Shown in pieces: positions 11,900 to 23,400 of a DNA stretch of 64,000 nt (position 1 is its first letter; each line of letters opens with the position of its first letter). The translations under genes and the position numbers were made by a program. Source of the DNA: Vesta saturnalis (taxonomy: Eukaryota > Arthropoda > Insecta > Coleoptera > Lampyridae); NCBI GenBank assembly GCA_036346205.1, contig JARFJB010000003.1:627001-691000 (forward strand), in the 5' to 3' direction. The notes beneath the pieces were generated by a model. It was not told the DNA's origin and ran no database searches. It saw nothing but the letters and a program-made list of their open reading frames with translations.

Positions 11900-12360
11900 A
11901 AAATAATCAAAATATTCATCAAAGGAATAAAATGCACTTACTAAAAGTATGTTTCACAGCCGTTTTAAATTTTTGAAATTCAAATTTCTTGTAGTCATAT
12001 CCAGTACATTATCAAACTGAATACCCCAATCACGTGGGCCGCTACGTGATATTTCTAGTTTATGAGAGAAAGGATGTAAGTGATTGTCTGTGTTCCTTGT
12101 TGAATACTTATGTTTAACATTATTATCAGTATATATGTTAAAATTGCATTTTACATATAAAAGACATTCAAAGATATACATGCAAGGCAAGGTTAGAATT
12201 TTCATTCGAATATACTAATGTTTGCAATTTTGGCGATAAGTTAAACTGTAAATAATACGCAATGCACATATAACAATAAAAATACTGAAATATTTTCGAG
12301 CGTGTTTATGTACAAGTAAGGATCATTACTACATCTATTTAAATTCTGGTCACTAGCAAA
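11900..12360 (-). pseudogene. LINE 3' end inserted within the Copia element
   Basis: A frame reading HKYSTRNTDNHLHPFSHKLE and ISRSGPRDWGIQF then LNFKNLKRL matches the last residues of many insect LINE ORF2 proteins (YxTRxK...GxKxYNxLP). It lies where Copia RNase H would be expected. Confidence 0.6.
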
Positions 12361-12439
12361 TTCGTTAAATCTCTTATTCCAATAAGATGGGGCTTGCTTT
12401 AAGGCACATTGTTAAGTTTATAGACCAATTGGTCACTTG

Positions 12440-13264
12440 GTGTAAACATCTTCATCTATCTCCCCATCAATAAAGGCTGATATCACATCCATTTGTTGAA
12501 TCTCTAAATTTTATGATTAGCAACTGCTAATAGTGTTCTCACAGTACTCAGTCTGGCTACTGGTGTATATATTTAATTGAAATCAAACCCTTGAGCTATA
12601 AGTCTTGCCTTGTATTTTATTGGTTTCCTGATTAATCTCTTTTTATACGATATACTCATTTACAATCAATCAATCAAACATTTTCGGGTTTTTCCACTAG
12701 TGTCCAAGTTTTGTTCCTCATTAGCGAGTTGATTTCTTCTTCTACAGCAATTTTTCCACATTTTCCCGTCAATTCTTGTTCTTGCTCCTTCTAAGCTTGC
12801 AATGAATGATCATCATCGACATAGTCATTCCATCTGATTCGTTTCCTCCTGATTCTGTTACTTTTTCTCACGTTGACTGTTTCATCATTGTGCTCCATAT
12901 TATTACGTTGTCGGTCAATTTCCTCATCCTCAATTACGTTCGTATCATCCGCAATATCAATCAAATTATTACCTTCAATATCCATTTCAATTTAAGTTCT
13001 GTTCATCTTGATATTACTTATAGTTTTAGTTTCATCAAAAATTACATTCCGAGAGAGAATCAATTTCTTTTCGCACGGATCACACAGTCTGAAACCATTA
13101 TTCATGTATTCAAAAATAATATTGACTTTATTTTTAGGATCAAACTTACTAATATGCTTTCCTTTTGGCATGTGATTATATGCTAAACGACCAAACATTC
13201 TTAAGTTTTTGAGATTTGGTTTCCTATCATGAAACATTTCTGCTCGCGTAATTCCATCCTTCAC
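12440..13264 (-). pseudogene. Copia integrase C-terminal part and start of reverse transcriptase
   Basis: Reads MFHDRKPNLKNLRMFGRLAY, KGKHISKFDPKNKVNIIFEY and LILSRNVIFDET, the conserved C-terminal integrase block, then an Asp/Asn-rich linker, and RT words KTWTLVEKPENV, KWVYRIKRLIRKPIKYKARL and IYTPVARLSTVRTLLAVANH before it degrades. Confidence 0.85.
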
Positions 13265-13279
13265 AGAATCTGTAGGATT

Positions 13280-14440
13280 TCAGTTCAATAAGTATACAGT
13301 ACACAGTAATGATTTACCCCAGATTGTTTTTGATTGTAAGAGCATTGCTAGAGCCTTTTCAACAATTGTTCTAATGAATCTTTCCACAACTCCATTCATT
13401 TCCGGATTACAAAAATGCGTATAGGTATCTATAAAGGTAACAAAGTATCGTTTATTGTCATATGTTGCAGATGTGACCAGCCCACCAATATCGGTATTAT
13501 CTGGAGACATTTCTTTGTTTCCCGTCTAGATATTTTTGAAAATGGTAAACGTATAATCTTAGATTGAGCGCATACAGAACATACTTCATCTACATATGTA
13601 ATATTAGAAATATTAAGAACGTCTACCATATTATACTCTGATAATCTTTGCAAGCTCCTGTTACTTATATGACCTAATGTATAATGCCAAAGTTTCATAT
13701 CTCCACTCTGTTCACAATGATTTGTTTGAGATTCATTTACTACTTCAAAGGTATCATATAAAGATTGTTAATCCTCTTTCCTTTTGCTAATATCCCAAGA
13801 CCTTTACATATAAATACACAGTTATTCTCAAATATCACTCTCAAGCCTGACTTCCAATGTTTGTGCACTCAATAGATACTTTTGCTTACCCATTAGGGAT
13901 AGGGACATTTCCCGCTTCATTCCCGACGACTAAGAAATATTTTTCATCATTTACCATGGGATCTGTCGTCCCGGAGTCCATAAAGAATTTAATTACATTG
14001 CTCCTACTGACGTGTCCTAGTGAAGCTATGCATAGTTGCAGCTATGAATGATATAACTTCTTCAGTGTGAATTCCTTGATTAGTTTTTTAAACCAACACT
14101 GACTCCTATAGTGTCCTCGTTTTCCACACCTATGGCACTTGAATGTGTTCTTAGAGGAGTACTTTGAATCATTCCTGGTCTCATTGTGTCTTCCATTCTC
14201 AGTTTTGTAGTTTCCCTGCTTCTGTGTTCTATTATTTTTTTGTTCTTCTTATGAAAACTACTATTAAACGCTGTCGATCTTAGTGACTGATTATGATCTA
14301 TCTCTTTCAAGTGTTTCTTTTTCATTTCATGGTTTAGAAGCTTTAACAAATTCCAGAATGGTTTCCATTCAAAATTTCCAATGATCCTAATTTTTACCAT
14401 TGAATTGTTCTATCCCAAATTTTTCCACACAGATACAAAC
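13280..14440 (-). pseudogene. Copia Gag, protease and N-terminal integrase remnants
   Basis: Gag part: broken frame ending in a zinc knuckle CHRCGKRGHYRSQC (near 14100-14140). Protease: IKFFMDSGTTDPMVNDEKYF, the DSG active-site motif. Integrase zinc domain: LWHYTLGHISNRSLQRL and CSVCAQSK. Catalytic core: DIGGLVTSATYDNKRYFVTF then a deletion to NPEMNGVVERFIRTIVEKAL. Several stops and frameshifts lie between these. Confidence 0.88.
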
Positions 14441-14679
14441 AGACATGTTTGACATAATCTTCACACTTGGCAAATAACAAAAGCTTCAAATGTCATATTC
14501 CAGGTTCTCTTCACTCAGTTAACACTGGGTCCATAACCTGTTGAGGTCCGTGGGTGAACTATTTGTGGAAAAATTGAGAGAAACTTGTGATTTGTATAAT
14601 TTATCAAAATTACATAAAACATATGAAACAGTTAAAATTTTTTATTTGTTAAATATTATATCTATCACTATAGCAACTA

Positions 14680-15165
14680 GTCCAATCATTTCTTAAGAAT
14701 AAAAAGATACAGTAGCTATAATAATGTAAAATTGGGTACAGTTTGATTACACAAGTGAACAGTTTATAATCCAATCTTACATAAGCAATAGTTAGTTTAC
14801 ATATTCGTTTATGTCAGTTTTGTATAAATTAATTTAAAGACTTTGTCGATTTTAGATTTCTATTGTTGAGTACCCAATCCATTATATAATAAGAATAATG
14901 ACCCATGACACTGAGTTGCATGAAACTATACAGACTCTTTTTGAGAATTTTTTCGGGGTAACAAGCATTGAATGATACTGTATTGAAAGTGATGATAATC
15001 TGTATCTTCCTCTTCTTGTTTCCCGTGACTATTCCAAAACGTCCGACTAATAATCAAAAACTTCTGTTAGTTAAACTTGTCTTTTCATGTAATATAATTC
15101 ACTGATTTAAAAACTACTTCGATCAAATGGTGCCAACAGTTCCAGTTATCCCTTGGGATATTTTT
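14680..15165. other. No recognised feature
   Basis: AT-rich; no coding or repeat structure recognised. Confidence 0.5.
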
Positions 15166-15169
15166 TTTA

Positions 15170-15325
15170 TTTTACAGCCTTTACAGTGGAGTGTGGATGA
15201 CGTTTAGTCAAAGACTACTCTCCACTTCACCCACTATACACTAAGAAAATGTCTACGCCCGAACGGGACTAGAACCCAGGACACATGTATCCACAGTCAG
15301 TTGACCAACCCACTGGTTTACTCTG
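15170..15325 (-). mobile_element. tRNA-derived SINE fragment
   Basis: On the minus strand a pol III B box GGTTCTAGTCC (15266-15276) is preceded by an A-box-like TGGTCAACTGA about 35 nt upstream. There is no tRNA anticodon arm that folds convincingly, and the body continues into unrelated sequence, as in SINEs. Confidence 0.55.
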
Positions 15326-17145
15326 GCCAATACAAATTTATTTTATGTACTACTCGAACAATATTAAATTATTCATATGATGAAGCTGTAACGGATATTG
15401 TAATATCTAAATTGTTAATATTCCAACGAGATTTAAGGTTTTGTGGCTTTGAAGGATCAAGCCAAATGAATTTATCAGTCAGCATATTTGGAAGATGAAT
15501 TTAACCATTTAAAAACATCACTGCTAACCAATGGTTATTCTCTTAAAAAACTAATAACTCAGTTAACGTTTAAAACATTTATTGTTGGTAATGTTTTCCT
15601 TTCACTCAACTTGGTAATATAACAATTTCATCATGGCAAACTCGTTATTGTTCGTTTACAATGTAAAATGGTTGAAGACTTGGAGTATTAGCATTGAAAA
15701 TCAACGCTTGTCCTTTCTAGTTTCTCCTGATTTGCTACTACCACCTGACTTCGTTTTACAGCAATTCCTTCTTATGTGGCGCTTTTTCCACACTTCCAAC
15801 AGCGCGGTTTATCTCACTTTAAAGTAAGTGTAAGCTTCGCATGTAAGCATTCCCATTAGCCATATTCTTGGCTTCAAATTTTAGAGCATGTGCAAGAGCG
15901 TTCTCTATTTTATTATACCTTCTTAGTCTTAACGACAGCTGATTGTTACTATCTTGAACCGGACGCGCTTTTCGCCTTGGCGTATCTCTAACGCGTCACT
16001 ACCTCGTGAAAATCTTGTTATTATATTGGACCATGCGCAATAAGTCCCACGCGTCTCCTAGACTGCAGGTCGTCTTCTATTGATCAGCTCCATGATTTGC
16101 AGCAGAAGCGACTTCAGATTGTCGTGCATTAGTAGACACGGTGCGTTTACATGGATCCTTATGTTCTTCGAAAGTCCTTTTCAACTTGGTGATCATTTTT
16201 AATATTATCCTTTACTTCTTCCATACAGCTTCTCCATAACATTCATTTCTTACTGCATCAGCAGAGTATTCTACGGATTTTTCACTCACATTACGTTCGG
16301 GACCATTCTAGAACTTGCATTCCGTCGGTTAGTTAGTAGAATAACAGTGCGATAAACCTACAATAACTGAGCTTAATTACAGTGTAATGCACATCTTGAC
16401 GTAGGTATGGAAGAAAATGACATCACAGCCGGACTAGGTAATATCTCAATGTATCAGCAATTAAAGAATTATACTTCGGTAACAAATTAACAAACGGAAC
16501 TCAAAATTTCAGGATTAGAACTGTTTGATGATTACTTCCTACTTATCTAATAAAAAATGCAAAATATTATTTGACTAAATGGGTGCATTAGATAAAATCC
16601 TTACTATCATTACATAATTACAATATCGAAAAGTTACAGAATAGATTTTTAAGATTCTAGTTCTTTAAGGGCCAGTCCTCCATCAATCAATTAACATAAC
16701 CACTGGTATGTTCACAAGGTTACAATTATGCTAACAACTATTGCTCCAGATATTAATCTTCAAATAGGTTTAACCTATACTAACCAAGATGAAAGTACCG
16801 GCCTTAAAACTAATGGTTATTCCAGTTTCACATATGAAGTTATTAAATTTATTCAATCTGCAAAGCTTAGATATTACAAGAAAAACTTTGAACTTAACAT
16901 TTCTGCACAAATTGATTCATGGTTCCATTAATGACAGCAGTTAACTTGATCAAATTAACTTTAGTAAATTTATTTATTTTGATGCTAGTGAATTATTTTT
17001 TTCATATTCTTCATGCCCACACAAATGTATTATTCGATCCACCTTTAATTAGTATGTTACATCTGTGTAATACTGTTCCACCTAAATAACTACTTATAGA
17101 AATTAGGCATTTGATTTATCTATCACGAACAATATTTAATTAAAT
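15326..17145. other. No recognised feature
   Basis: Intergenic. Short open frames at 15301-15498, 15633-15827 and 16728-16931 have no recognisable domain and no supporting splice context. Confidence 0.5.
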
Positions 17146-17149
17146 TATT

Positions 17150-18115
17150 GGGTGTACCGCCGTTTTTTTTATCAAAAATCGGGCGTTTATTGTAAAAGAA
17201 CGGAACCTACTGATTTATTGGAAGTACCGTCCATTGCTTGCCACTACTTTTTCCCATCTTCTGCCAGCATACGGATACCGCGTCGGAAGAATGCTTCATA
17301 TTTTGAGACTATCCACAAATCGACCTAATTTTTGGTATCTTCATTTGATGTAGTGTTGCTCAGACATGCCACGCGCCATTGATCGAAACAAGAGGAAATA
17401 AGAAGAAGTAATACCATGCAAGAATATATTTTTGTCGTGTCTGGAGTAGTATTCCGCGCTTGACTCAATCTCATCAACTGTGTTCGGTAGACAGCCCAAG
17501 TAATGGCTCGGACACCAAACTGATCCCACCAGATACACAACAAGAGTTTTTTCCCGTATATATTCGGCTTGGCTGTAGATGTTGAAACATGGACAGGTGG
17601 TCTCCATGATTTCTTCCTTTTTAGATTATCATACTGGATCCATTTTTCATCACTCGTAACGGTGCAGAAAACCCTTTCGTTTATACCTGGCAAGCAGCAT
17701 TTCACATGTGAAAAATCGGAGTTCATTGTTTCTCGGCGTCAGTTCATATGGAACCGAATTTCCTTGTTTTTTAATCATTCCCAATGATTCAACCGATGTG
17801 AAATTGCTTGTTGGTTCACTCCTAATGTACACGTTATTCTTGCGTTTGGCACAGATTTCAATCCAATGATGATTCCAATTCTCAGTCTTCGTACACTTTC
17901 GGATTTCCGATACGTTCTCTGTCTTTGATGTTAAATTTACTGTTCTTAGACTTTTGATATGACTCACAATTTTTGTCATTTAAAGCAACCTCACCATATT
18001 CTTCTACAAACAACCGATACGCTTCAGCTTCAGATTTCTTCAAATTGAAGAAGTAAATCAAAAGTTCCCACAAATATTTTAAGGTTATGTTGTTAACATA
18101 TGTCCAACCTTAGGA
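17150..18115 (-). pseudogene. Mariner transposon remnant (second subfamily)
   Basis: Minus strand: LIYFFNLKKSEAEAYRLFVE then FNIKDRERIGNPKVYED (N-terminal), VTSDEKWIQYDNLKRKKSWR (first Asp as DEKW), GKKLLLCIWWDQFGV, and near the end RRGIRMLAERWEKVVASNGR YFQ. This is the mellifera/irritans-like pattern. The right terminus has CTAAGGTTGGACATATG, close to a mariner TIR. Stops and frameshifts are numerous; the region with the second and third Asp is scrambled. Confidence 0.88.
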
Positions 18116-18640
18116 TAAGGGCGTTTTACATCTGACTATTTTAACCATAACTTAATAACTTATTTAAACTCTTATGTCACTGCACACGACATTATGATAC
18201 GTGGTGTAGGTACATTGCCTTTCTTTTTGTGTTCTTTCTATGAACTGTTTAATTATAATTGGAAAATCTTTATCCCGTAAGCAAGCACAGAAATACAATA
18301 AAAAAATAATATCAATGTGCAATAAACAAAATAAGTTCCACTTCAGTTTAATTTTATATCAGTGGAGCTTGATAGCTTTAAAATTCTATGTACAGTCACA
18401 AAGCTTATGTCTTGTTGAGCACTTTTACTGATGCTCAGATGGAAGTTTTTAATGAATTGAGACCACCATGATACTACCTTACCTTCATAATCGGTGACTT
18501 TGGTGCACCAGAAATTTTTGATTCTTAAAACTTTCCCTCAAAGTAGAATTTCTTCAGAAAGGTTGTCAGAAAATACAACACAATGTCAAATTTTAAATAT
18601 CAAAATTACATATGACAGTGAATTACTATTACTTATACAC
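18116..18640. other. No recognised feature
   Basis: AT-rich spacer between a mariner and a SINE; nothing recognised. Confidence 0.5.
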
Positions 18641-18965
18641 CAAGCTAGTGGAGTTAGATAACACGATCTGCTTAGCATTTGGGAAGTAATGGGTTCGATT
18701 CCCGTTACCGCCTACCCCGTATGAGGTTTTTTTCTGGGGCTTTTCCTCATGCACATATAGCGTGTACGCACATCATGTGCGGCTATCTAGGCGAAGGTAC
18801 CCTAACTCTGTTCCTTCCGATCCTACCCTGACCGCACCTATTCTTAATCCCACCACACATACATACTTAATATATGTATGTTGGGAACCCATAATTTTGG
18901 TTGAAGGAGCTTGGAAAACTGAAGCAGCCCCCTCCCTTGGGGAAAGAATGAAACACGCTTTTCCT
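18640..18965 (+). mobile_element. tRNA-derived SINE, copy 1
   Basis: tRNA-like head with B box GGTTCGATTCC at 18692-18702, then a body with ACCCCGTATGAGGTTTTT, CATGTGCGGCTA, TACCCTGACCGCACC, CCACCACACATACATA, GAAGGAGCTTGGAAA and CCCTCCCTTGGGGA. The same words in the same order occur at 42490 (plus) and 37068 (minus). Confidence 0.85.
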
Positions 18966-19899
18966 TTGTTACTTATTCTAAGTTGAAAAGTACTTTGAAA
19001 ATGTTTTATACAAGCGTCTTCAAATTAATTAATAAACAGAAAATGGAGAGTACCTAATTCTTCAGCATCTTACCACAAATTATTTTTGTTTAAATATTTT
19101 CTTGGTTTAACAAGTCCGATTGCAGCGACAATCCGACAATTGCAGGCCCAAAATTTCCAATAAATCTTCGGGGCGCCTTTTTCATCTCCTACTTGACTTG
19201 CATTTTTATAAATATAGCTTCATCACAAACACAAAAAAAGAATTTCATATAAAAGTTAAAATATTCTTAGCTGTAAAATTTGTTATGAATAGTAGAAGGG
19301 TTGTCAGGGTTATATTAATTTGAACCCAATTAAACAGAGCTTCACAAAAAATCAGACACATACTTTATTATTTCTTGATCAAAACCATATTGAAATTATC
19401 CACCTTTCCAATCTTTTTGAGAGAATCAGCTTGCAACATGCACATGTACGGAAATTTGAAACTTTATCGTTTGTGAACTATTAGTTACAGTTATAACATA
19501 CTAGCAGTGCAGTTTTCAGTCACTTAAAACAATTAGTTATGAATATGTTATACCTTTCAGTTTAAATATTCATTTAATCAACAAAGATAGAACTACAGTT
19601 ATCAAAAATTCATAAAACATCAAAACAGGCATTTTAAACTAAATTTTCAAGATATGTTATGTTTAAACTTTTATAGTAACCACTAAGCTCAAAGGTTTGC
19701 TAGTAATAATTTTTTTTATCTATTGTAGATGAGATCATGTCAGATTTAATTCAACGTTTCATGTGCTTCTCATTGTTTTGAATGCTTTAATCATTCAATT
19801 CTACAGTATAGCAATGATGGATTTTGAAACAGGTGCGCTTAGCGTTACAGAACTGTGCTATCGAAACATTTTATAAATACATGTATTATACTTTTAACA
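18966..19899. other. No recognised feature
   Basis: AT-rich sequence downstream of the CLIP 3' end; no gene seen. Confidence 0.5.
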
Positions 19900-20362
19900 G
19901 CTTCAACTTAACATAAATAAGAGGGCATATTAAAGTGTAAAACAAAATTAATTTATTGTTTACAACAATATTTTATAGAAAAAGCTAAAACTAAAATTGA
20001 TTATTATATACATATAGGTGATATAAAACTATTGCTTCAATAATGTACAAAACACAAGAATCAACTAAATTTTGTTATTTTTATTGTTTATTAACTATAG
20101 TTTACAATTTTTAATTTAAGTGGTCAATCAAAGAAATATAGTCACAGGATCAGCAATAAAATACTCACAAAGCTAGGCTCTACATATTTAATTTTGAAAA
20201 CCTTTTAACGATTAACAAAAATATATCTATTTTAATGAAGCAGAATTTTTTTAATTTTGTTCCTACTTACCTACACTTTATACAAATATCACGTTATTGC
20301 TATTTCCTACAATTATAATATCTAAAAATTTCCAAATAATTCTCCAGAATTTAAAATACATT
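19900..20362 (-). other. Probable 3'UTR of the CLIP gene
   Basis: AT-rich non-coding sequence downstream of the stop. Minus-strand AATAAA hexamers lie at 20080-20085, 20087-20092 and 19952-19957, any of which could direct polyadenylation. The actual cleavage site cannot be told. Confidence 0.5.
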
Positions 20363-20412
20363 TTAAAACGTTTGATCTTCCTCTTTGCAGTCTTCTGTAC
20401 AGTGACCAAATA
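20363..20412 (-). CDS. CLIP-190: CLIP terminal exon: zinc knuckle 2 and stop codon
   Basis: Acceptor TTTTTTATAG joins to give CEICEIFGHCTEDCKEEDQT, Phe and a TAA stop at 20363-20365. The C-x2-C-x4-H-x4-C pattern is the second CLIP knuckle. The ending lies very close to the conserved end of CLIP-170 (from memory). The acidic tail, here EEDQTF, is the place where CLIPs carry an EEY/F-like mimic; this one ends in Phe but lacks the exact motif. Confidence 0.93.
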
Positions 20413-23400
20413 CTATAAAAAACAATTAATCTGTGTATAAACAAATTAAGTACCTAAATGCTTACTTTCACAGATTTCGCAATATGGTCTATCAGTAGGT
20501 ACTGATCGCTTTCTTTTCTGATTAAAAGGTACTAAATCGCCACTTGTAGACTGTATTGGACAATCTTCTGTTTCATGATCATCAAAGGTTTCGCAAATAT
20601 CACAATAAAGTCTTGGAACACGTGCTGTTCTAGTTGGTTGGTCAAACCTAAAACATTACATTAGCAAAATGTTTAGAATATATTTGAATATTACAAATTT
20701 AATTCATTTATGGCAGCTGCACTATAACCCGATTCTAATAAATGGATTCTACCACGTTGTTCTTCATTTTTTCGTTGCATATCTACGATAATCGAATTAA
20801 GGAATTCAATTTGCCCTTCCGCTTGTTGTTTCTCGTCTATTAACTGTTGATGACCTCCCCATGATGCCATTGCAGTTGGTTTGGATATGTTTTCTAACTG
20901 TAGAATTAAAACTGCGTTCATACATTTTGTTAATGCTTTTTGAGTGAAACTAAAGGCTTCATGCAATGCCTTCACAAGTATCGTGTGTACTCCAGTAGTG
21001 TGTGGGTCTTGGAATGAGGATAAAGGTGGTTGGGGTGTTGATTTAATCAAATGCATCATTGGTAATGGAATTTTAAATGACAGCGCAGAAGGTTCATTTT
21101 GTTTTAGTCCTTTGTAAGGATTATAACTATTTAATTTGTTAAAAATTAAACAGTTACTTCTGATTCTTTGTTTTAGTTTTTGGATTATCTGACCTTGTTT
21201 TCGAATGCGCGATACACATTGAGGTAAATATTGATCATACGAGTGGCAATTTGGAACATTGACTTTAGCCAAGCATACATTAAGACGATTTTCGAGCTTA
21301 TAAAGTTGAAATTTAAGATCATCGTTTTGGGCTTGATTGGCAGATGGTGCAATACTAACAATGCGCGGAACTTCTGTAACAATTACCTGAGGTGGTCGAG
21401 GTACAAAGACATGTTTTTCAATTACACGTGGCTGCTGTGGTACAAGCACTTGTGCAACAATTGTTCTTGGCGGTTGTGGTACTGGAACTTTCTGTATTAC
21501 AACTTTAGGTGGTGGACAAGTGCCACCATTGTTCACAGGCACCTGAACATATTTAACGTGTACTACCGGTTGTATACTTGGAACTTGCTTTATGACGATT
21601 TGAGGTGGTTGGGGTATAGGTACTTCTTTTATAACAGTTTTTGGAGGTTGAATGATAGGGACTCTCTGTATAATTTCTTTCGGTGGTCGACAATTCACTC
21701 CACTACCAACTGGTACCTTTTTAATAATAATTTTGGGTGGTAAAATAACCGGAATGTTTTGTACAACTATCTTAGGAGGTTGGGGAACATCGCGGAAGAT
21801 AACTTGAGGAAGACTGCACTGTTGGTTGGTCGGTACCCGTACTTCTTTAATTATTGTTTTTGGAGGTTGTATTATTGGTACAATTTTGATATTGGCACCT
21901 GAATTTGGTGGACATATTTGAGGTTGTTCATTATTTATAATTCGAGATGGTAGAATTATCGGAACTTGTTTTACAATTATTCTAGGTGGTTGAGCTACTG
22001 GAACAAGTTTAACAATAACACGTGGTGTTGGACATTCAATATTATTCTTGATTGGTACAATTACCTTTTTAACAACTACTTTTGGTGGTTGTGGAACATG
22101 TATGGTTTTAATAACAACCCTAGGAGGTTGACTAATAGGAACTTCTTGTACTACCGTTTTTATGATAGGTACCTTTTTAGTAATTACTTGAGGTGGAGGA
22201 CAAGAAACAGCTGTTGGTACTTGTATTGGCACCATTCTAATTATTTCCTTTGGCGGAGACATGACCGTTTTAACTATTACTTTCGGTTCTTGTAGAAGTG
22301 GTACTTGTTGAATAATAAATTTAGGCACGCCACAATTTTGTTTTGTTGGTACAGGTACTTCCTTTATAATTATTTTTGGAGCAGGCACAACCGGACAAAG
22401 TTCTCTATCAAAGTATGGTTCTTTTTTAATAATTACTTTTGGAGGTTGATAAACAGGCACATTTTTAACCACTACTCTTGGAGGTTGTGATTCTTGTGGT
22501 ACGCACGGTTGAGTGATGTATCGTGGTACTTCTTTAATAACAACGCGGGGTGGTGACACTATACCTCCCGTTGCCATTTCAGGTACAAATGTAGAAGTTG
22601 GTTGTGTTACAACAGGTACACGAATGTATTTATTAATAACGCGAGGTACTGTTTTTACTATTACTTGAGGTGGACTTGGTACCGACACTGTTTTTGTAAT
22701 AACTTTAGGTGGAAGTAGCTGTGGAACAGGAATTTTTACAACCTTGGTAATAACCTTAGGGACCGGAGGTGGCTGCTGAACTGGCACTGGTACGGTTTTG
22801 ATAATAAATCTAGGAGGAGATGGACGCTGAGGAACATATACTACATTTGGTTTTGGACATGGTTGATTAATATATCGTGGTACTTCTTGAGTTATGATAC
22901 GAGGAGGTTGTGGAACGGGTACAGGTACAGTTTTTGTAATGATTTGTGGTGGAGGTGGTGGTTCTGGCACGGGAATGTACTGAACATCTACTTTTGGACA
23001 TGGTTGATTAATGTAACGCGGTACTTCTTGAGTTATTATACGAGGTTGTTGAGGCACAAGTACCGGTACAGTTTTTGTAATAATTTGTGGTTGTGAAGGT
23101 AAAACATTATTTCCGGTTGAGCATGGTCGATTAATATACCGAGGTACTTCTTGGATTACAATGCGAGGAGCCTGTGGAACTGGGACTGGGACAAGACGTG
23201 TAATAATTTGAGGCGGAGGCGGTGTTTGTGGTACAGGAATATACTGAACATCGGCTTTTGGGCATGCTTTATCAATATATCGAGGTACTTCTTGGGTTAT
23301 GATACGAGGAGGTTGTGGAATAGGTACGGGTACAGTTTTTGTAATTATTTGAGGTGGTGGTGGTTTAATATTTGCAGCGGGACAAGGTTTAGTAATATAT

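Larger units (their letters stand above)
11502..14675 (-). mobile_element. Ty1/Copia-type LTR retrotransposon, deleted and broken
   Basis: Two related terminal repeats of about 150 bp (11502-11650 and 14540-14675) share TGTTGAGGTCCGTGGGTGAA on the plus strand and frame a minus-strand element. Just inside the 5' LTR (minus strand) lies GGTTATGGACCCAGTG, like the initiator-tRNA-fragment primer site of Drosophila copia. Order on the minus strand is Gag, protease, integrase, RT start, as in Copia. At about 3.2 kb it lacks most of RT and all of RNase H, and a LINE tail sits near the 3' LTR. Confidence 0.9.

Noticed and set aside
18690..18705. Functional tRNA gene at SINE B boxes (18692, 42551, 37186, 32677)
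   Set aside because: None forms a full cloverleaf with acceptor stem by eye; the bodies are shared between copies as in SINEs.
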